A stretch of 64,000 nt of DNA, taken from contig NC_091048.1 in the NCBI RefSeq assembly GCF_963966145.1, forward strand, positions 12,090,001-12,154,000. The letters are read 5' to 3'. Within the stretch, counting starts at the first letter, position 1. Each line of letters begins with the position of its first letter. Origin of the DNA: Tenebrio molitor. Lineage: Eukaryota; Arthropoda; Insecta; Coleoptera; Tenebrionidae. The notes beneath the pieces are model-generated. The model saw only the letters and a list, made by a program, of their open reading frames with translations, had not been told where the DNA came from and searched no databases. The translations under genes were made by a program, and so were the position numbers. Of this stretch, positions 9,965-21,616 are shown one piece after another.

Positions 9965-10242
9965 CTTGCGTAATGTTGCGCTTTATCGTCAGTGCATTTC
10001 TTTAATTTTTAATAAAAATGTGTTTAGGTTTTCGCTATTTGTACATCCGCATAAGTATCATTATTACACCGACCTAAAGTGCAACATTACCCTAACTTTC
10101 CGTGTTAATCCTTTAGTCTGTAATCTTTAAAGTTTAAAAATAAAGGTATTTTGAGGTTATGTTACTTGCACTTGCTTGTTTATCATTTTCGACGTTTAAC
10201 ACCCGATCAACGAACCCGGTACCAACCTTAGAAAATAAAATG

Positions 10243-10311
10243 TTGCGTTTCATAATAAGCTCTCTTTCGATACTCAAATGGGTTTCATAATGACATCATT
10301 AGAAACGCAAA
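10243..10311. repeat. short hairpin 3' of YR copy 3
   Basis: TTGCGTTTCATAAT (about 10243) pairs with ATCATTAGAAACGCAA (about 10296-10311). It lies 278 bp after the YR copy 3 stop codon. The interval 9965-10242 holds AATAAA signals (about 10140) and no gene. Confidence 0.45.
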
Positions 10312-10324
10312 GTAGAAAAACTCA

Positions 10325-10574
10325 TATGCCATTCACTAAATCTGGCAGCATCCCATGCAGTTGATGAAATGCCTGCTTGTATAGATTTTTTATGCAAAGA
10401 GGTGTTTAATTGGTTCAGCAATTGTCCAGTAAGAAGAATTGAATATCGAAGGTTGTAGGATATTTAAAATTCAACAAAAGAAAAATCATTCCATAATTTT
10501 GTGCAGCTGTCACCAACACGATGGCTAGCTAGGTATAACTGCATTAATGTTATTTTGGAACATTTTGAAGAACT
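10325..10574 (+). pseudogene. hAT transposase, part 1 (before the P-element insertion)
   Basis: Continuous frame reading CHSLNLAASHAVDEM, EVFNWFSNCPVRRIEY, two in-frame stops near 10460, then QLSPTRWLARYNCINVILEH and FEEL. LSPTRWLARY is the hallmark of ZMYM/ZBED-like hAT transposases. The frame is interrupted after the codons for E-E-L by a P element and resumes in register at 14305. The N-terminal BED finger and first catalytic residues are absent. Confidence 0.75.
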
Positions 10575-10786
10575 CAGCCCATGCCAAGAAGCGAACGGAA
10601 TTCTGCCCAGCTCCGCGCATTACGTCACTTGCGATGCATATTGGCGCGCAAAGTTAAGGAGTCTTATGGGAGTTTTCGTTTTCTCCGCTCTAATAAGGTG
10701 TAATTCGTTGTACAACTGAAATTTTATAAGTATTAAATAATTGTAAAGGACAATAATTAGTTTTGTGTTACAAACTGTAAATAAAA

Positions 10787-11989
10787 ATGCCTAGTTGTGC
10801 TGTGGCTGGTTGTGGAAATTATAATCGGGTAACTAAAGGAACGGATGTCAGATATTTTCATTTTCCTAAAAACGAAGACCTTGCCAAACAATGGATCGTG
10901 GCGTGTAGACGAGATGATAAAATAAATTTAAAACATGGTAGGTAATAATTGTTGAAAAAATTCTAGTAATTATATATTGTAATTAATCATAAATTACGAC
11001 CGGCATAGGATGCATGTGTGTATTAACGATTTCCACACTTAATTTTTACAAAAATTATTATCTATAGCTATCTATGTACAGGTAACTCAGGTAAGGCGAT
11101 GTATCTTAAATGTGTCTATTTATGATGGTGTTATTGTTTGTTCTTGACCACTGTTTTCTCAGAAACGTTACAATATATGGGATTTCTGATTCTCCGTAGT
11201 AATAAAAGTAATAAGCTCTGTTTTATCTGGAAATTGGCGGCTAATGTCGCAACATGCAAGATGCAATCTCAAATCAGCAGATTGAATAATTATTATTTAT
11301 TTACACTTACACAATTTTTTCAATCCTTTGTATTAACTATCTGGAATAAGTCCGCCCCACATCATTCCGGATGATGATTAATTTTAGTAAAAATTAACGT
11401 TGCTAATCGCTAACGAACACCTACAAGCTGTGTTCTGTTGTACTCAGGTTTCATTTTTTTAATTAATTAACATACGAAAATTGTAGCTTGCGTTTGTTCG
11501 GCTCATTTTGAGCCGGACTGCTATGAAACGTCGTTGAAGCACAGATTATTGGGATACAATCCCAAAAATACCAGGAATCTGAAATCTGACGCTTTACCGA
11601 CTGTGAACATTCCCAGACGTAAATGTCCAAAGGAAAGGTCTGCTCGTTTGCTTAAACATTCCCGACAGGAAGAAGTTGATCAAATTATAGCTTCATTCTC
11701 TTCTTGTGAAAATTCACCATTAGCCAGCGGTTCTGGGAATGTTGTTAAAAATGAGAAAAAACTACCTGACTTAACTATAACTCAGTAAGCTTCTATTCTA
11801 CTACTTATGTACTTTGCAGAAAAACACCAGTATATTTTAATTTCTAGAGAAGAGGACGAAATACGTCGTTTGCAAGAAAAGATTCGAGTATTGGAATTGG
11901 AAAACAAGAATTTGTTAACAAAGAATACAGAACTTACCTCAGAGAATTCCGTACTTTTAAATAAAATCAGAGATTTTGAAAATGATTAA
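10787..11989 (+). CDS. P-element transposase, THAP and coiled-coil exons
   Basis: Exon 1 (10787-10937) encodes MPSCAVAGCGNYN...FHFPKNED with the first Cys pair of a C2CH THAP finger. A 549-bp intron (10938-11486, GT..AG) joins in phase to exon 2 (11487-11784), which begins ACVCSAHFEPDCYE with the second Cys-His pair and the ALPTVNIP motif (AVPTIF equivalent). A 63-bp intron (11785-11847) joins in phase to exon 3, EEDEIRRLQEKIRVLELENK and further leucine-rich heptads, a coiled coil for multimerisation. The THAP finger binds element ends. The frame closes at TAA 11987 in an A-rich run, almost certainly by an indel, because homologous sequence continues. Confidence 0.85.
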
Positions 11990-14042
11990 AAAAAAATATT
12001 CTGAAAATATCGGAAAAATCTTTACATCAGGACAAATGAAAAAAATTATGGATCCTAATTGTAAACGCATACGTTGGTCCTCCGATGACATTGCTTCCAC
12101 AATGTCGTTACGAAGTGTCAGCAAAAAGCGTATAGGTACTTGAGGGCTCATAATTACCCTTTTCCAGCGCTTTCAACGTTAAGGAGATGGGCAGCTACCT
12201 TTAGAACAAGGCATTTTAAAGGGTGTTGTTACTTTAATGAAAAATAAAGCAGCAGATCTCAAAGAAATAGAACGTTTGTACGTATTGTCTTTCGATGAAG
12301 TATATATTTCGAACAGAGTTGATATTGATAAAAAATATCAACAAAAAATAGGCCCTTACAAAACATGTCAAACAGTAATGATCAGAGGACTAATAGGTAA
12401 TTGGAAGCAGCCTTTATATTACAAGTTCGATCAACCTATGGACAAAGACATTTTGATGGAAATCATTTCCGAACTTTACGAGGCTTCTTACTCTGTAGTT
12501 GCTCTCGTAAGTGACATGGGCACTGGAAATGTGCGTGTATGGTCACAATTGAATGTGGGTCATAACAAGCCGTGTTTCTTTTCCCATCCATGCAACGAAA
12601 CTTTAAAAATTTTTGTTTTTGCTGATGGTCCGCATTTGTTAAAACTCCTTCGCAACCACTTAATTGACAACGGTTTCAACATAGATGGCGACAAAATTGA
12701 CACCGCATGTATTGAAAGTTTACTAAAATGTTCGACATCCGAATTAACATTTGCCCATAAGTTGACAAGATACCATTTGGATGTTAAAGGACCACAGCGC
12801 CAAAAAGTGAAACTGGCTGCCCACATCTTTTCCAATTCGGTTTCAAAGGCCATTGAGTATTGTGGAAAACAGGGGTTTCTTCCTACACATTCTAACTGGA
12901 GTAAAGTTAGTGAGGTTATCGGATTATTTAATGATTGGTTTGATGTATTCAATTCCACTAACAAATTTGCTGGCAATAATTCGGGAAAAAATGCATTCGG
13001 TACCAACATAGAGAAACAAACAAATCTCTTGCGTAGAGTAAGCGAAGTAGTTGGTTCCATGAGCGTTGGTCGTCATAAAAGTTTAGTTCCTTTTCAAAAG
13101 GGAATACTACTGTCCAACCGGTCATTAATCGAGCTTTACAATTACCTACATGCTCAATATGATATTGAATACATCATAACCACGAGGCTGAATCAGGACG
13201 TCTTGGAAAAATTTTTTTCATATATACGTGGCATGGCCGGTGCAAACGAGCATCCTTCTGCTCTTGAATTTAAATATCGCCTCCGCTGGTATATTTTGGG
13301 GAAACATTCTGAAGCAGTGTTTACTCAAAATAAAAACACTGAAGGAACTTTAGAGCCTAATTTGCTCAAACCTTTGGAGGGTGCTACTACGAGCGACAAT
13401 GTCGATGACAACATGGAACATCAAGTAGCCACTCCTTGCCTAAGTCATGCCATGTTTGATAATTTGGTGGATACGGTTGAAGAAGCGAATGAAGAAGAAA
13501 CTTTTAATCCTTATTCATTTGTGGAACCCGAATATCCGGAAGTAAACATATCAGATGCTGAAAATAAAGATTTAGATAATTTTAAAAAGGTTGAATTTAT
13601 GGAAAAGACCAATTTTGAAGCACTAAAGTGCATAGCAGGCTATGTCGCTCACCGATTTCGTGGGAAATATCCCCATTTGGGGATTGCAACAAAAAAACTG
13701 CAAGTTAACTTTGCAGCTCAAGATTGGCTTAGCTTTTTGTCAAGTGGAGGTCTGATATATCCATGCGACGAATTAATTAGAGTGGCAACTGTTATGGATG
13801 AGACATTTTCTGAAATGCATGGTTCATCACTTTCGCATGAAAAATACATTTTTGATAAATTAGTTAATAATACCATGCTGAAGTTGGGAACAACACCAAT
13901 TCCACACGAAGTTATGCTTTGTTTAAGCAGAACGCGTACCTATATAAGACTGCGGGATATTAACCGAAAAATAAGTTTTTCCAACTGCAAAAGTAAATTG
14001 GAGAAAAACATTTGTAAATTTACAAACTCCAAAAGAAAATAA
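11990..14042 (+). pseudogene. P-element transposase, catalytic region
   Basis: From 11990 to 12203 the protein continues across three frame changes (A run at about 11988, AAAAAG at about 12125, and about 12193): GKIFTSGQMKKIMDP, KAYRYLRAHNYPFPALSTLR, then PLEQGILKGVVTLMK. The 601-codon frame from 12237 is intact: SFDEVYIS (first Asp), LVSDMGTGNVRVW (second Asp), FADGPHLLKLLRNHL, and a glutamate in RLNQDVLEKFFSYIRG near 13200, followed by the C-terminal IAGYVAHRF block. This matches the RNase H fold with GTP-binding insertion of P/THAP9 transposases. Length and motifs are near complete. The three breaks sit near homopolymers, so assembly error is possible. Confidence 0.85.
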
Positions 14043-14304
14043 TATTTTAAATGCTCATCTATATCTAAAGTATGTTTTTTTTTCCTGCGGGTCCCAATCC
14101 GTTTTACATTGCTTAAAGTAGATTAGAATATATTTTTTAAGTACTGTAAGTTAAAAAAAAAAAATTAGTCGAATTGCCTCTGTATTATGATAAATAGAGT
14201 TTAATAAGGATTAAGCGATTGGGAAGACGGCGATCTTGCATCGTGACTGACGTCATCTCCCCATCTCTCCATGCGCATTGGCATATCAGTGTTATTGTAT
14301 CATG

Positions 14305-15220
14305 GAAGAACTAAAACTCCATTTTAACTATGTGGTAAATAAAGAAAAATGTTACATGGCTCGAATGTTGCAAGACATGTTTAATGAGTCTAGTAATTTG
14401 CTTTACTTAAAAATAGTTAAGCCTATAGTTTTTGAGGTGAATAAATTAAATTTACTGTTTCAAAAAAATGATGTCGATATAGGTTCTGCTTATGATGATA
14501 TTACGAATTTAATATTATTACTTGCCAAAAAAATTTATAAGCCAGCATTTTTCTAAAATTATGTTGTAAATGTTGTGTTACGTAATTTTGAAAATCCATT
14601 TGCCTTTTGTGAACCAAATGAAGCAGACTTTGGCATAGACTACAATAATGCACTCAGACAATTAGATGTAAGTCATGGGGTAAAATGCACTGTTGAAAAC
14701 AAATGTTTTAATTATATAAAACATTGAATGAAAGAATTGATTAAAAGGCTACCAGAAAACTTAAGAGTTATTTAGAAAATTGAAAGTCTTTTCGCCAGCT
14801 ACATATCTTAGTCAAGTTACAAAATGCAAATTTGAACAGTTGCCGTTTCTGGATGAATTCGCTAATAAAGATAAACTGTTTGTTATGGAAAATCAATATA
14901 ATATGTTGAATAACTTAGATTGGGGAGAGATTTACGGTGAACATATTTATAAAAGTACTTATACATTCTGGCCTATCGTGGCATTACATAAAGATGCTGG
15001 TGACAAATATGCATTTGAAGATATTGCCCAATTTGTAATCAAAGTATTATGCTTACCTTCGTCCAATGCTACTGTCGAACGTTGTTTTTCAATTATGAAT
15101 GCGATAAAAATAAAAAGTAGAAACAAACTAAATCCCGATATGTTAAATGAATTGATGCGAATTCGTATTGAACTCCACAGTAATAATGGATGTTGTAAAA
15201 ACTTTAATGTATCAAAATAG
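14305..15220 (+). pseudogene. hAT transposase, part 2
   Basis: Resumes EELKLHFNYVVNKEKCYMAR immediately after the P element. A stop at 14554, frame changes near 14556 and 14775, and stops near 14725 and 14773 interrupt it. The last frame gives YTFWPIVALHKDAGDKYAFE, LPSSNATVERCFSIMNAIK and NKLNPDMLNELMRIR, the hAT C-terminal dimerisation domain with the LPSSNATVERxFS block. It ends at TAG 15218-15220. Together with 10325-10574 it is one decayed hAT gene, oldest of the three layers here. Confidence 0.85.
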
Positions 15221-15350
15221 TATATTATATACCAAGGTGGAGAAGTTCATGATTATAGCCAGAGCGCCAAGATTAGAGCCCGAGGCGCGCCGAGGGTTGT
15301 AAGGCGCGAAGGCTATAAGGGACTTCACCGTGGTTTATATACTATTTTTT
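15214..15350. repeat. long hairpin after the hAT gene
   Basis: AAAATAGTATAT..ACC..GGTGGAG at the left pairs with CTTCACCGTGG..ATATACTATTTT at the right; the inner part also pairs TATAGCC with GGCTATA. The tip is GCCCGAGGCGCGCCGAGGG. ATTTTTTTCACTACTA just right of it (15343-15358) recurs inverted at 15629-15644, suggesting a 300-bp element starting here. Confidence 0.65.
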
Positions 15351-15537
15351 TCACTACTAGATACGTTGAAATCCTTTCTGATAATAATTATTAATCAAAT
15401 TATTTTGTCGGATGCGACGGGTCCGAGTTGTCACTTCTTGACAGTTGGTATGAAAATCGTCTACGTTAACCAATGAAATAGACGACAATCTTTCGTTGCT
15501 AGGTGACGGTTGTTCCATTATTCACCACTGGTTAATA

Positions 15538-15748
15538 ATGAAAAATTATTTACCTGTCACTGAGCCAACGCAGAAAAACGAAACTTCTCAGTGTTCTGTA
15601 ACAACCGATAACGCTAGACTTTATTAGTAGTAGTGAAAAAAATATGTTTACCAAATTTAACAGTAAGACTATGTATCCAAAATTGGTAAAATCAGAAACG
15701 GATGACGAAAATGCTTTCCAGGAAATGAAAACAATTATGAATTTGTAA
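15538..15748 (+). CDS. two short unrecognised open frames
   Basis: 15538-15627 encodes 29 residues (MKNYLPVTEPTQKNETSQCS...) and 15644-15748 encodes 34 residues (MFTKFNSKTMYPKLVKSETD...). I recognise neither. The first begins 187 bp after the hairpin at 15214-15350, the same spacing seen for YR starts, but it does not resemble the YR leader. Both may be chance frames. The surrounding 15351-16030 is otherwise AT-rich without a gene. Confidence 0.2.
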
Positions 15749-16030
15749 CAAAAGCAATTTGTTTTGATATATAATGCATAATTAGATATGTTTAGAATCA
15801 ATTAAAACTAATTAATGTTTTTTATTTTTGTTTGTTAATATGTATTTATTAAAAGAGTACCTATTTATTTTTGTTACCATTAATGAAGACATTTTGTATT
15901 GTATTTCTTGGTTAATTAATAAAATGTTATTTTTCAACCCAATTAAGTACTTCAAATTTGCCGCTTCACCATAGAATGACGCAGTTTCGTGAAACAACAC
16001 AAATTAAAAAGAAATACATATCATTTGCAA

Positions 16031-16135
16031 AAGTCGCCAAAAATACTATTTAAAGTCGCCAAATTTGAAAACTTTTCGCCTGCGGCGCTCCTATGCTCGC
16101 TTCGCTCGCTTTTGGCGACTATTGGCGATTTTTTT
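16031..16135. repeat. hairpin with GCTTCGC tip
   Basis: AAGTCGCCAAAA and AAAGTCGCCAAATTTG on the left pair with TTTTGGCGACTATTGGCGATT on the right. The centre GCTCGCTTCGCTCGC contains GCTTCGC (16099-16105), the complement of the GCGAAGC mini-hairpin. Confidence 0.6.
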
Positions 16136-16253
16136 TCTTGTCGTTGGCTATCGGCTTTCAAATATTCTGGCAACCCTGGTCGGAGACAGGGCTCCCACTG
16201 CTCCCAGTCTTCTCTAACAAAGCGCGGGTTGTTTGTAGTGAACTAAAACAAAA

Positions 16254-17216
16254 GTGAACTCTTGCGGCAAAATAGTTCGTGCAAAAACAAAACTTACGAA
16301 AAGGTTACGGCCGAAGACCGTCAACCTCCTACAAAGGAGAATACTCCTGGGAAAATTTAACCCAACAAAAGCAACGAATGACACCCCGGAAGCAATAATG
16401 AACGAAATGACAGACAGCAGCAGAAACGACCGCACTGAGGGGTGGCAAAGCCCCAAAAGAACAAGGAAAATGTAGTCATCAACTACAATAGAAAAACTAG
16501 AGCTAAAAAACTCATATGAACCACTCAATAACATGACCGACGACATCGAGGACACTGTAATGGACACAACAGCCCAAGAATAAAGAGAAAAAGAAAAACT
16601 GTCGCCGCCCATTATTGTGCACGGCTTCTTCAAGGACCATCTAAAACTTACGACAACACTGAGAAACACAATCGGAAGCCAGTACACCATAAAGTACACC
16701 AAACACAATACAAACATCTATACAAGAAATAAAAGCGACTGGACAAAGCTTCAGGAAGTCTTGAAAAATGACAGCGTAGACTTCCACACTCATACGCACA
16801 AGACGGACTCCTTCGTGCTCAGAGGACTACACCAGGGGAATGCCAAAAAGGAAAAATACGTCCCGGCGCCTCTCCCTAAGGAAAATGCCTGGGAAAAAAG
16901 AAAAAAGAACACAGGCAGTGAACGAGCCGAACCCAACTACACCGAACGGGAACACTCCGCAGCCACGCCCTCGACTGAGAGCGTCCGGACGAACACGCAA
17001 AGCACACAGCCAATAGAAAGCAGCCAAGGTAACACATCCGAGCTTTTTGCCCAAATCAAGAGGTTAAATAGTTTATGTAACATTAGCAATCTAATCAGAG
17101 CTCTAACAGATTTAAATAATCTCTTGACTGAAGCAAAAAGCTCCGAAGAGAGATTTATGACCGTGCTCCAGTTTAAATCGCGACCTGGAACGCCAACGGA
17201 ATTACAAACAAAATAG
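16254..17216 (+). pseudogene. jockey-like LINE, gag-like ORF1
   Basis: Two frames separated by stops near 16472-16582. The second gives PPIIVHGFFKDHLKLTTTLR, YTIKYTKHNTNIYTRNKSDW and DSVDFHTHTHKTDSFVLRGL, the domain that precedes the CCHC knuckles in jockey-family Gag proteins. The expected Cys knuckles after it are lost; the tail is polar and ends at TAG 17214. The sense strand is strikingly A-rich compared with the other LINEs in the window. It is followed directly by the pol frame. Confidence 0.65.
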
Positions 17217-18873
17217 ACGATCTAAAAACATTTCTCACGACAGAAAAAATAGACATAATGATAATTAATGAAACGAAACTAACCACTAACGACAAACTGT
17301 ACTTTAACAACTACAAAACATACAGACACGACAGACCGACAAACACGCGAGCGGGGGGCGTCGCGATTATAATTAAATCCGACATTGCACACCGGCAAAT
17401 AAAAAATGACCACACAAATAGCATCGAAACAATCACAATAGAGTTAACCAATCGCGTAGCCGTGACAGCAGCGTATAATCGGCCAGAGAATAAATTCACC
17501 AAAACAGATCAGAAAAAGATATTCGAACGAAACCGCAAATTAATAGTAGGAGATTTTAATGCCAAACACGGCGACTGGAACCGGGGCCGGTCTAGCGCAA
17601 ACGGCATTCTCCTCAAAAAATACACCGACGACAATGATCCGACCTTAAACTACACGGACGAGCCAACACATTACCCCGAAAACGGAATGAGCCCACCACA
17701 ATAGACCTATTTATTACCAAAAATGTAACAATTAGCAGACCGACAACACCAACCGCACTTAACTCTGACCATAACCCAGTAGTAATAAAAACCGATGGAC
17801 AATACAGTGAAAACCGAACTCGCACAAAAATTACATATAAAACCACAGACTGGACCAAATTCAGACAAACAATTGACAATCTACTAACAATAAATCGAAA
17901 AATTTTTGACTGAAAAGAACTCGAACACACCATCGACACATTCACTCAAATAATACAAAAAGCAATAAAAAAAAACACACTAAAACACACACAATAGACA
18001 CAAACACCCAACACATAACTCCCGAAATTAAACAACTAATAAACATGAAAAACGCGACAAGAAGACGCTGGCAGAGGACAGACGACCCAGCCCTCAAAGA
18101 ACAAATTAAAAACATGACTAAAGACATTAAGACGCAAATACACAAAAACAAAAACAAAATCTGGCAAGAGAGAATCGAAAATACAAAACAGCAAAACTCT
18201 TACGCAAAAGCAAAACGCTGGTCAGTAACCTAATCACAAACAACACAACCGCCATCACAGACAAACAAAAAGCGGACACTCTTGCCAGATTTTACAGCGA
18301 CGTACACAACCTCCAACTCGACAATAGACCACTGACACAAAAACAAAAGGAAATAAATCAAATAGCGGAACGAATACGAAAAACGATATACAAAAATCCA
18401 AAACAATATGACAGAGACAACTTAGCAAGTCCCGAAGAAATCCGCAACATCATCAAATACCTCCCAAATAATAAAGCTCCTGGTCCAGACAATATCCCCA
18501 ACAAAGCAATAAAAACCTTAGTAAAAAAGCATTAGTACAGTTACACTACATAATCAATTCAATAATTAAACTCCAGCACTTCCCCAAACAAGAGAAAATA
18601 GCAACAGTAGTCCCCATCCCTAAACAAAACAAAGATCCCACAAACCCCAGCAACTACCGTCCCATAAGTCTCCTCTCGGGGCTTGCTAAGGTGGCAGAAA
18701 AAAAATGAAAAAATGAAAGACTCAACAGATACGATGAAAAACTTAACCTCACGAGACAAGAACAGTTCGGATTTAGACCGGGACTCGACACCACGCAACA
18801 AGTCACGAGAATTATAACAGACATAATCACTAATTTCAACAAGCAAAAAGTAACGTCAATGACGACCATTTTC
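17207..18873 (+). pseudogene. jockey-like LINE, endonuclease and truncated reverse transcriptase
   Basis: Apurinic-endonuclease domain first: KIDIMIINETKLTT, TRAGGVAIIIKSDI, VAVTAAYNRP, LIVGDFNAKHGDW and, after a frameshift at about 17700, TALNSDHNPVVI. Then a linker with stops, and the reverse transcriptase start: NNKAPGPDNIPNKAIKTL, HFPKQEKIATVVPIPKQ, NYRPISLLSGLAKVAEK, QEQFGFRPGLDTTQQ. It breaks off before the catalytic Asp pair at about 18873. Loss of the 3' end is the reverse of the usual 5' truncation of LINEs, so a later deletion or insertion removed it. Several frameshifts and stops. Confidence 0.8.
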
Positions 18874-18880
18874 ATTAAAT

Positions 18881-19317
18881 TTTTAAGTTAATGTTACTCA
18901 GGTTTTTTCTTATCAAAGAGTATACTTCTATAATTATCGCTTATAATTTTTTTTGAATTTTGTTCTATTACCTCAGCTGCGAGCGTTTACAAATACGTCA
19001 TTATGCACTAATTTCCGAGTTATTTGAAAAATACGAACGATCGGAAAAATGAGGTATAGTTTGGGTATGCCATACTTAAAAAACAATAATGCGTTTTTTG
19101 ACATTTCGTTAGGTTTTTTATTGCTATACTGGCCAGGTTTCGCCAAGGTTACACAGTTAATTTGCCTATCTTTTACAAATTATATAAAATTGAAATAAAA
19201 ACTCAATACAAAAAATGAAATAAAGAACACGTGTTTCGTATTTTTTATACCTATATTTTTTATTGAAACAAAAAAACCGGGCGGTTCAAAAAATTAAATG
19301 TTGTCCATTGAACTTAA
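18881..19317. other. no gene seen; Helitron 3' flank
   Basis: AT-rich sequence downstream (on the minus strand) of the Helitron helicase end. I looked for a CTRR terminus preceded by a short hairpin and could not place one with confidence. Confidence 0.3.
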
Positions 19318-19800
19318 AATAAAATTTTATCGTTTGCTAAATGCCCTTGGCCGTTATATTCGGAAATATAAAATCTCAAACCATTGAATGATGATCGAAC
19401 GCTACTTGCTGCGACGTACAATTGAAAACTGGCTGCCTCAATAAATTTTCTCGAATGTTTGTTTTTGAGACTTATTTATTGTCATCGCAAATGCAGCTAT
19501 AATTGGAAATTGACTTCTTTGAAAATTAAATGGTAAAATAGTACCTGAATATGTTAAATTTATACGTGGAATCAAAATTCTCTTATTGCGTTCGGTTCCA
19601 GTTAAAACTTCGCAATCAATAGCATTGCGATGCATAAACTTGATGCGTATCCTTGTTCCATAGACTAATGCTTCCTTTGTATTTAAGTTTCTGACCGGTA
19701 AAACGTGCAATTAACTTTCAATACTAACTTACGTAATGGCAAACCACTAATAGTCAAAGAATTTTGTATTTCACTCCAGAGTCTTTTTTTATGAACAATC
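19318..19800 (-). pseudogene. Helitron helicase, C-terminal end
   Basis: Minus strand: LTISGLPLRKLVLKVN, frame change, RNLNTKEALVYGTRIRIKF, DCEVLTGTERNKRILIPRIN, FNFQRSQFPIIAAFAMTINK and, after a short slip, FQLYVAASSVRSSFNGLRFYIS to a stop near 19318. This is the C-terminal part of the SF1B Pif1-like helicase of Helitron RepHel, including the AFAMTINKSQ block. Two frame changes mark it as a relic. No Rep domain is present in the window. Confidence 0.8.
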
Positions 19801-20660
19801 TAAATAAACTACCTCTTGGAGTGGATTTCACTGCGGGGGAATTAAATCAATTACAAATCACCCACTCCGCATTCGCTCTAAATTCACTCCGCATTTACTC
19901 CGCGATTTTTTTACAGTGTATGAACCTAATACAGAGGGGTCCCCGAAAAAGAATTTGAATCCAAATGGCTCTAAATAGGCTACAAAAAGCCGTAATAAAT
20001 TCACATATGGATCCAAGGGCTTCAGGGCTAAACTGTCAAAATATTTTTTTTCAAATGCGAACACATAATTTTTTTCACACTTCTGATAGAGATCTTTATT
20101 CTAAAAAGAACACTGTATCACAAGTGTACGCTTACCTACCCAAAATACAAAAAAAAAGTTAAAAAATTCTACTATCGTCGATGCTTAAACTGCGCTCTGT
20201 ACGTGCAATCCTAAATGTTATTACATATTTGTCATTTGTTTTTCAAACTAACCTAATTTGGTTAATTTATTACATTGTAACGCAATGAATTTTGATAGCT
20301 TCTCGCTTGGTGGTCGTTATTTGTTTTAAAATGTAGTCTTATTTTTTTTTTTTTATATGAGGTTACACATGTCATACATTGTTGTTTTCAGAATATGAAT
20401 CTTTATCAGAATTACAAAAAAAAAGTATGTCCGTATTTGAAAAAAATATTTTGACAGTTTAACCTTGAAGTACTTTGGGTTTTACGTGAATTTAGTACGC
20501 CATTTTGTAGCTTATTCACAAACATTTAATTTGGTGTATAGATAATTAAAATCCTTCCATAAATGAGGGAGCTATGAATTTGTCTCTTTTTTTGGAGACG
20601 CCCTGTATATTATTCATAAATTTTAGCTTTCTGCACTTCTTCTCCACATAAACTTTAACT
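19801..20660. other. no gene seen
   Basis: AT-rich interval. It holds a short internal repetition of CACTCCGCATT-like words (19860-19905) and a sequence ending GACGCCCTGTATA near 20608-20622 that resembles a mariner-type terminus. No supported coding region. Confidence 0.3.
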
Positions 20661-20662
20661 GT

Positions 20663-20735
20663 GCCAAATCTCACACTCCTCCGTGCGCAATTTGCTTAAA
20701 AAGGGGTACAAAGGTTTTCCTTCACGTATTAATAT
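20663..20735. repeat. dispersed repeat shared with 52430-52503
   Basis: GCCAAATCTCACACTCCTCC through CTTCACGTATTAATATA occurs here and, almost unchanged and in the same orientation, at 52430-52503 next to the second P-like gene. The copy here is cut at AATATA by the Tc1-like element at 20737. Confidence 0.7.
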
Positions 20736-20736
20736 A

Positions 20737-21608
20737 CAGTGTGGAAACTACTTATGGAATAAATTCTGTAATTTCAAAACTAATGACACTTGCTGAAAAC
20801 GCTGAAACAGGTCAATTTTTATTTCTTATAGTGCTTATTTTAAGTTGCGTCATTTGTTCATGACGTCATTCATTTTTGAGCTATGACGTCATCATAAATT
20901 TTTTGAAATGACAACCCCTACTTTTTTCTTCCCTTTCCGATAGGCCTTCTTATTAGCTAAACAACGAATGAAAAAAATTGGTACATTACATAACAATTTT
21001 TTTGAGAAAATGACATTTTATTTCAAAAATTTAATTTAATTGTTAACGTAAAAATTCTTTTGTATGGGTTGATTTAAAATAGAAGATTTATTTTAATAGA
21101 CCAAACAATTTAGAAGATTTAAGGCAGAGAATTCGCGCTGAAATGGAGCAAATAAGCCCTGACATTATTGAGCGCTGTGTACAAAGTGTCGGTGAGTGCC
21201 AAATGGTTGGCGGGGGACAATTTCAACATTCACATTAAATTTTTTTGTTAATGTTAGATGTCTGTTTGTTATTGTTTGAGGTCAATTAAAATTTTTACAT
21301 TAAAAATTAAATTTTTGAAGAAAAATTTGTCATTTTCTCAAAAAAATTATTATGTAAAGTACCAATTTTTTATTCAACGTTGAGGTAGTGGGAAGATCTA
21401 TCTATCAGAGAAAGAAGAAAAAAGTTGGAGTTGTCATTTAAAAAAATTGGTGATGACGTCATAGCTCAAAAATTAATACCGTCATGAACAAATGAAGCAA
21501 CTTAAAATAAACATTATGAGAAATAAAAATTGACCTTTTTCAGCGGTTTTGACAAATGTCATTAGTTTTGAAATTACTGAATTTATTCCATAAGTAGTTT
21601 CCACACTG
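20737..21608. mobile_element. Tc1/mariner-like element with about 320-bp inverted repeats
   Basis: 872-bp element starting CAGTGTGGAAACTACTTATG and ending with its complement, flanked by TA (20735-20736, 21609-21610). The arms extend about 320 bp on each side with moderate divergence, including a conserved TGACGTCAT-rich stretch. Between them is only the C-terminal end of a transposase (21098-21238), so it is an internal deletion derivative. Confidence 0.85.
21098..21238 (+). pseudogene. Tc1/mariner transposase C-terminal remnant
   Basis: Frame RPNNLEDLRQRIRAEMEQIS followed by PDIIERCVQSVGECQMVGGG, QFQHSH and TAA. The pattern NLEdLrqRI...I.pe...rvv.s...r...c...gG.qFeH is the usual Tc1/mariner C-terminus. 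No catalytic residues remain. Confidence 0.7.
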
Positions 21609-21616
21609 TATAGATA

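Larger units (their letters stand above)
10575..14304 (+). mobile_element. P element with 8-bp target duplication
   Basis: 3,730-bp element flanked by GAAGAACT on both sides (10567-10574 and 14305-14312), the 8-bp duplication expected of P elements. The right end reads inward as CATGATACAATAACACTG, close to the canonical P terminus (CATGATGAAATAACA). The left terminus is diverged (CAGCCCATGCC) but subterminal sequence is shared inverted: GCGCATTACGTCACTTGCGATGCA on the left against ATGACGTCAGTCACGATGCA on the right. It carries one THAP-type transposase gene on the plus strand. Confidence 0.88.

Noticed and set aside
15538..15627. Leader of a further YR gene 187 bp after the hairpin at 15214
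   Set aside because: Spacing fits, but the peptide lacks the DIEEAA and LLPTKSR pattern, so I kept it only as an unrecognised small frame.
16214..18157. Several minus-strand hydrophobic frames (Val/Phe/Leu-rich)
   Set aside because: Mirror frames of the A-rich jockey-like LINE on the plus strand; the endonuclease and RT motifs are on the plus strand.
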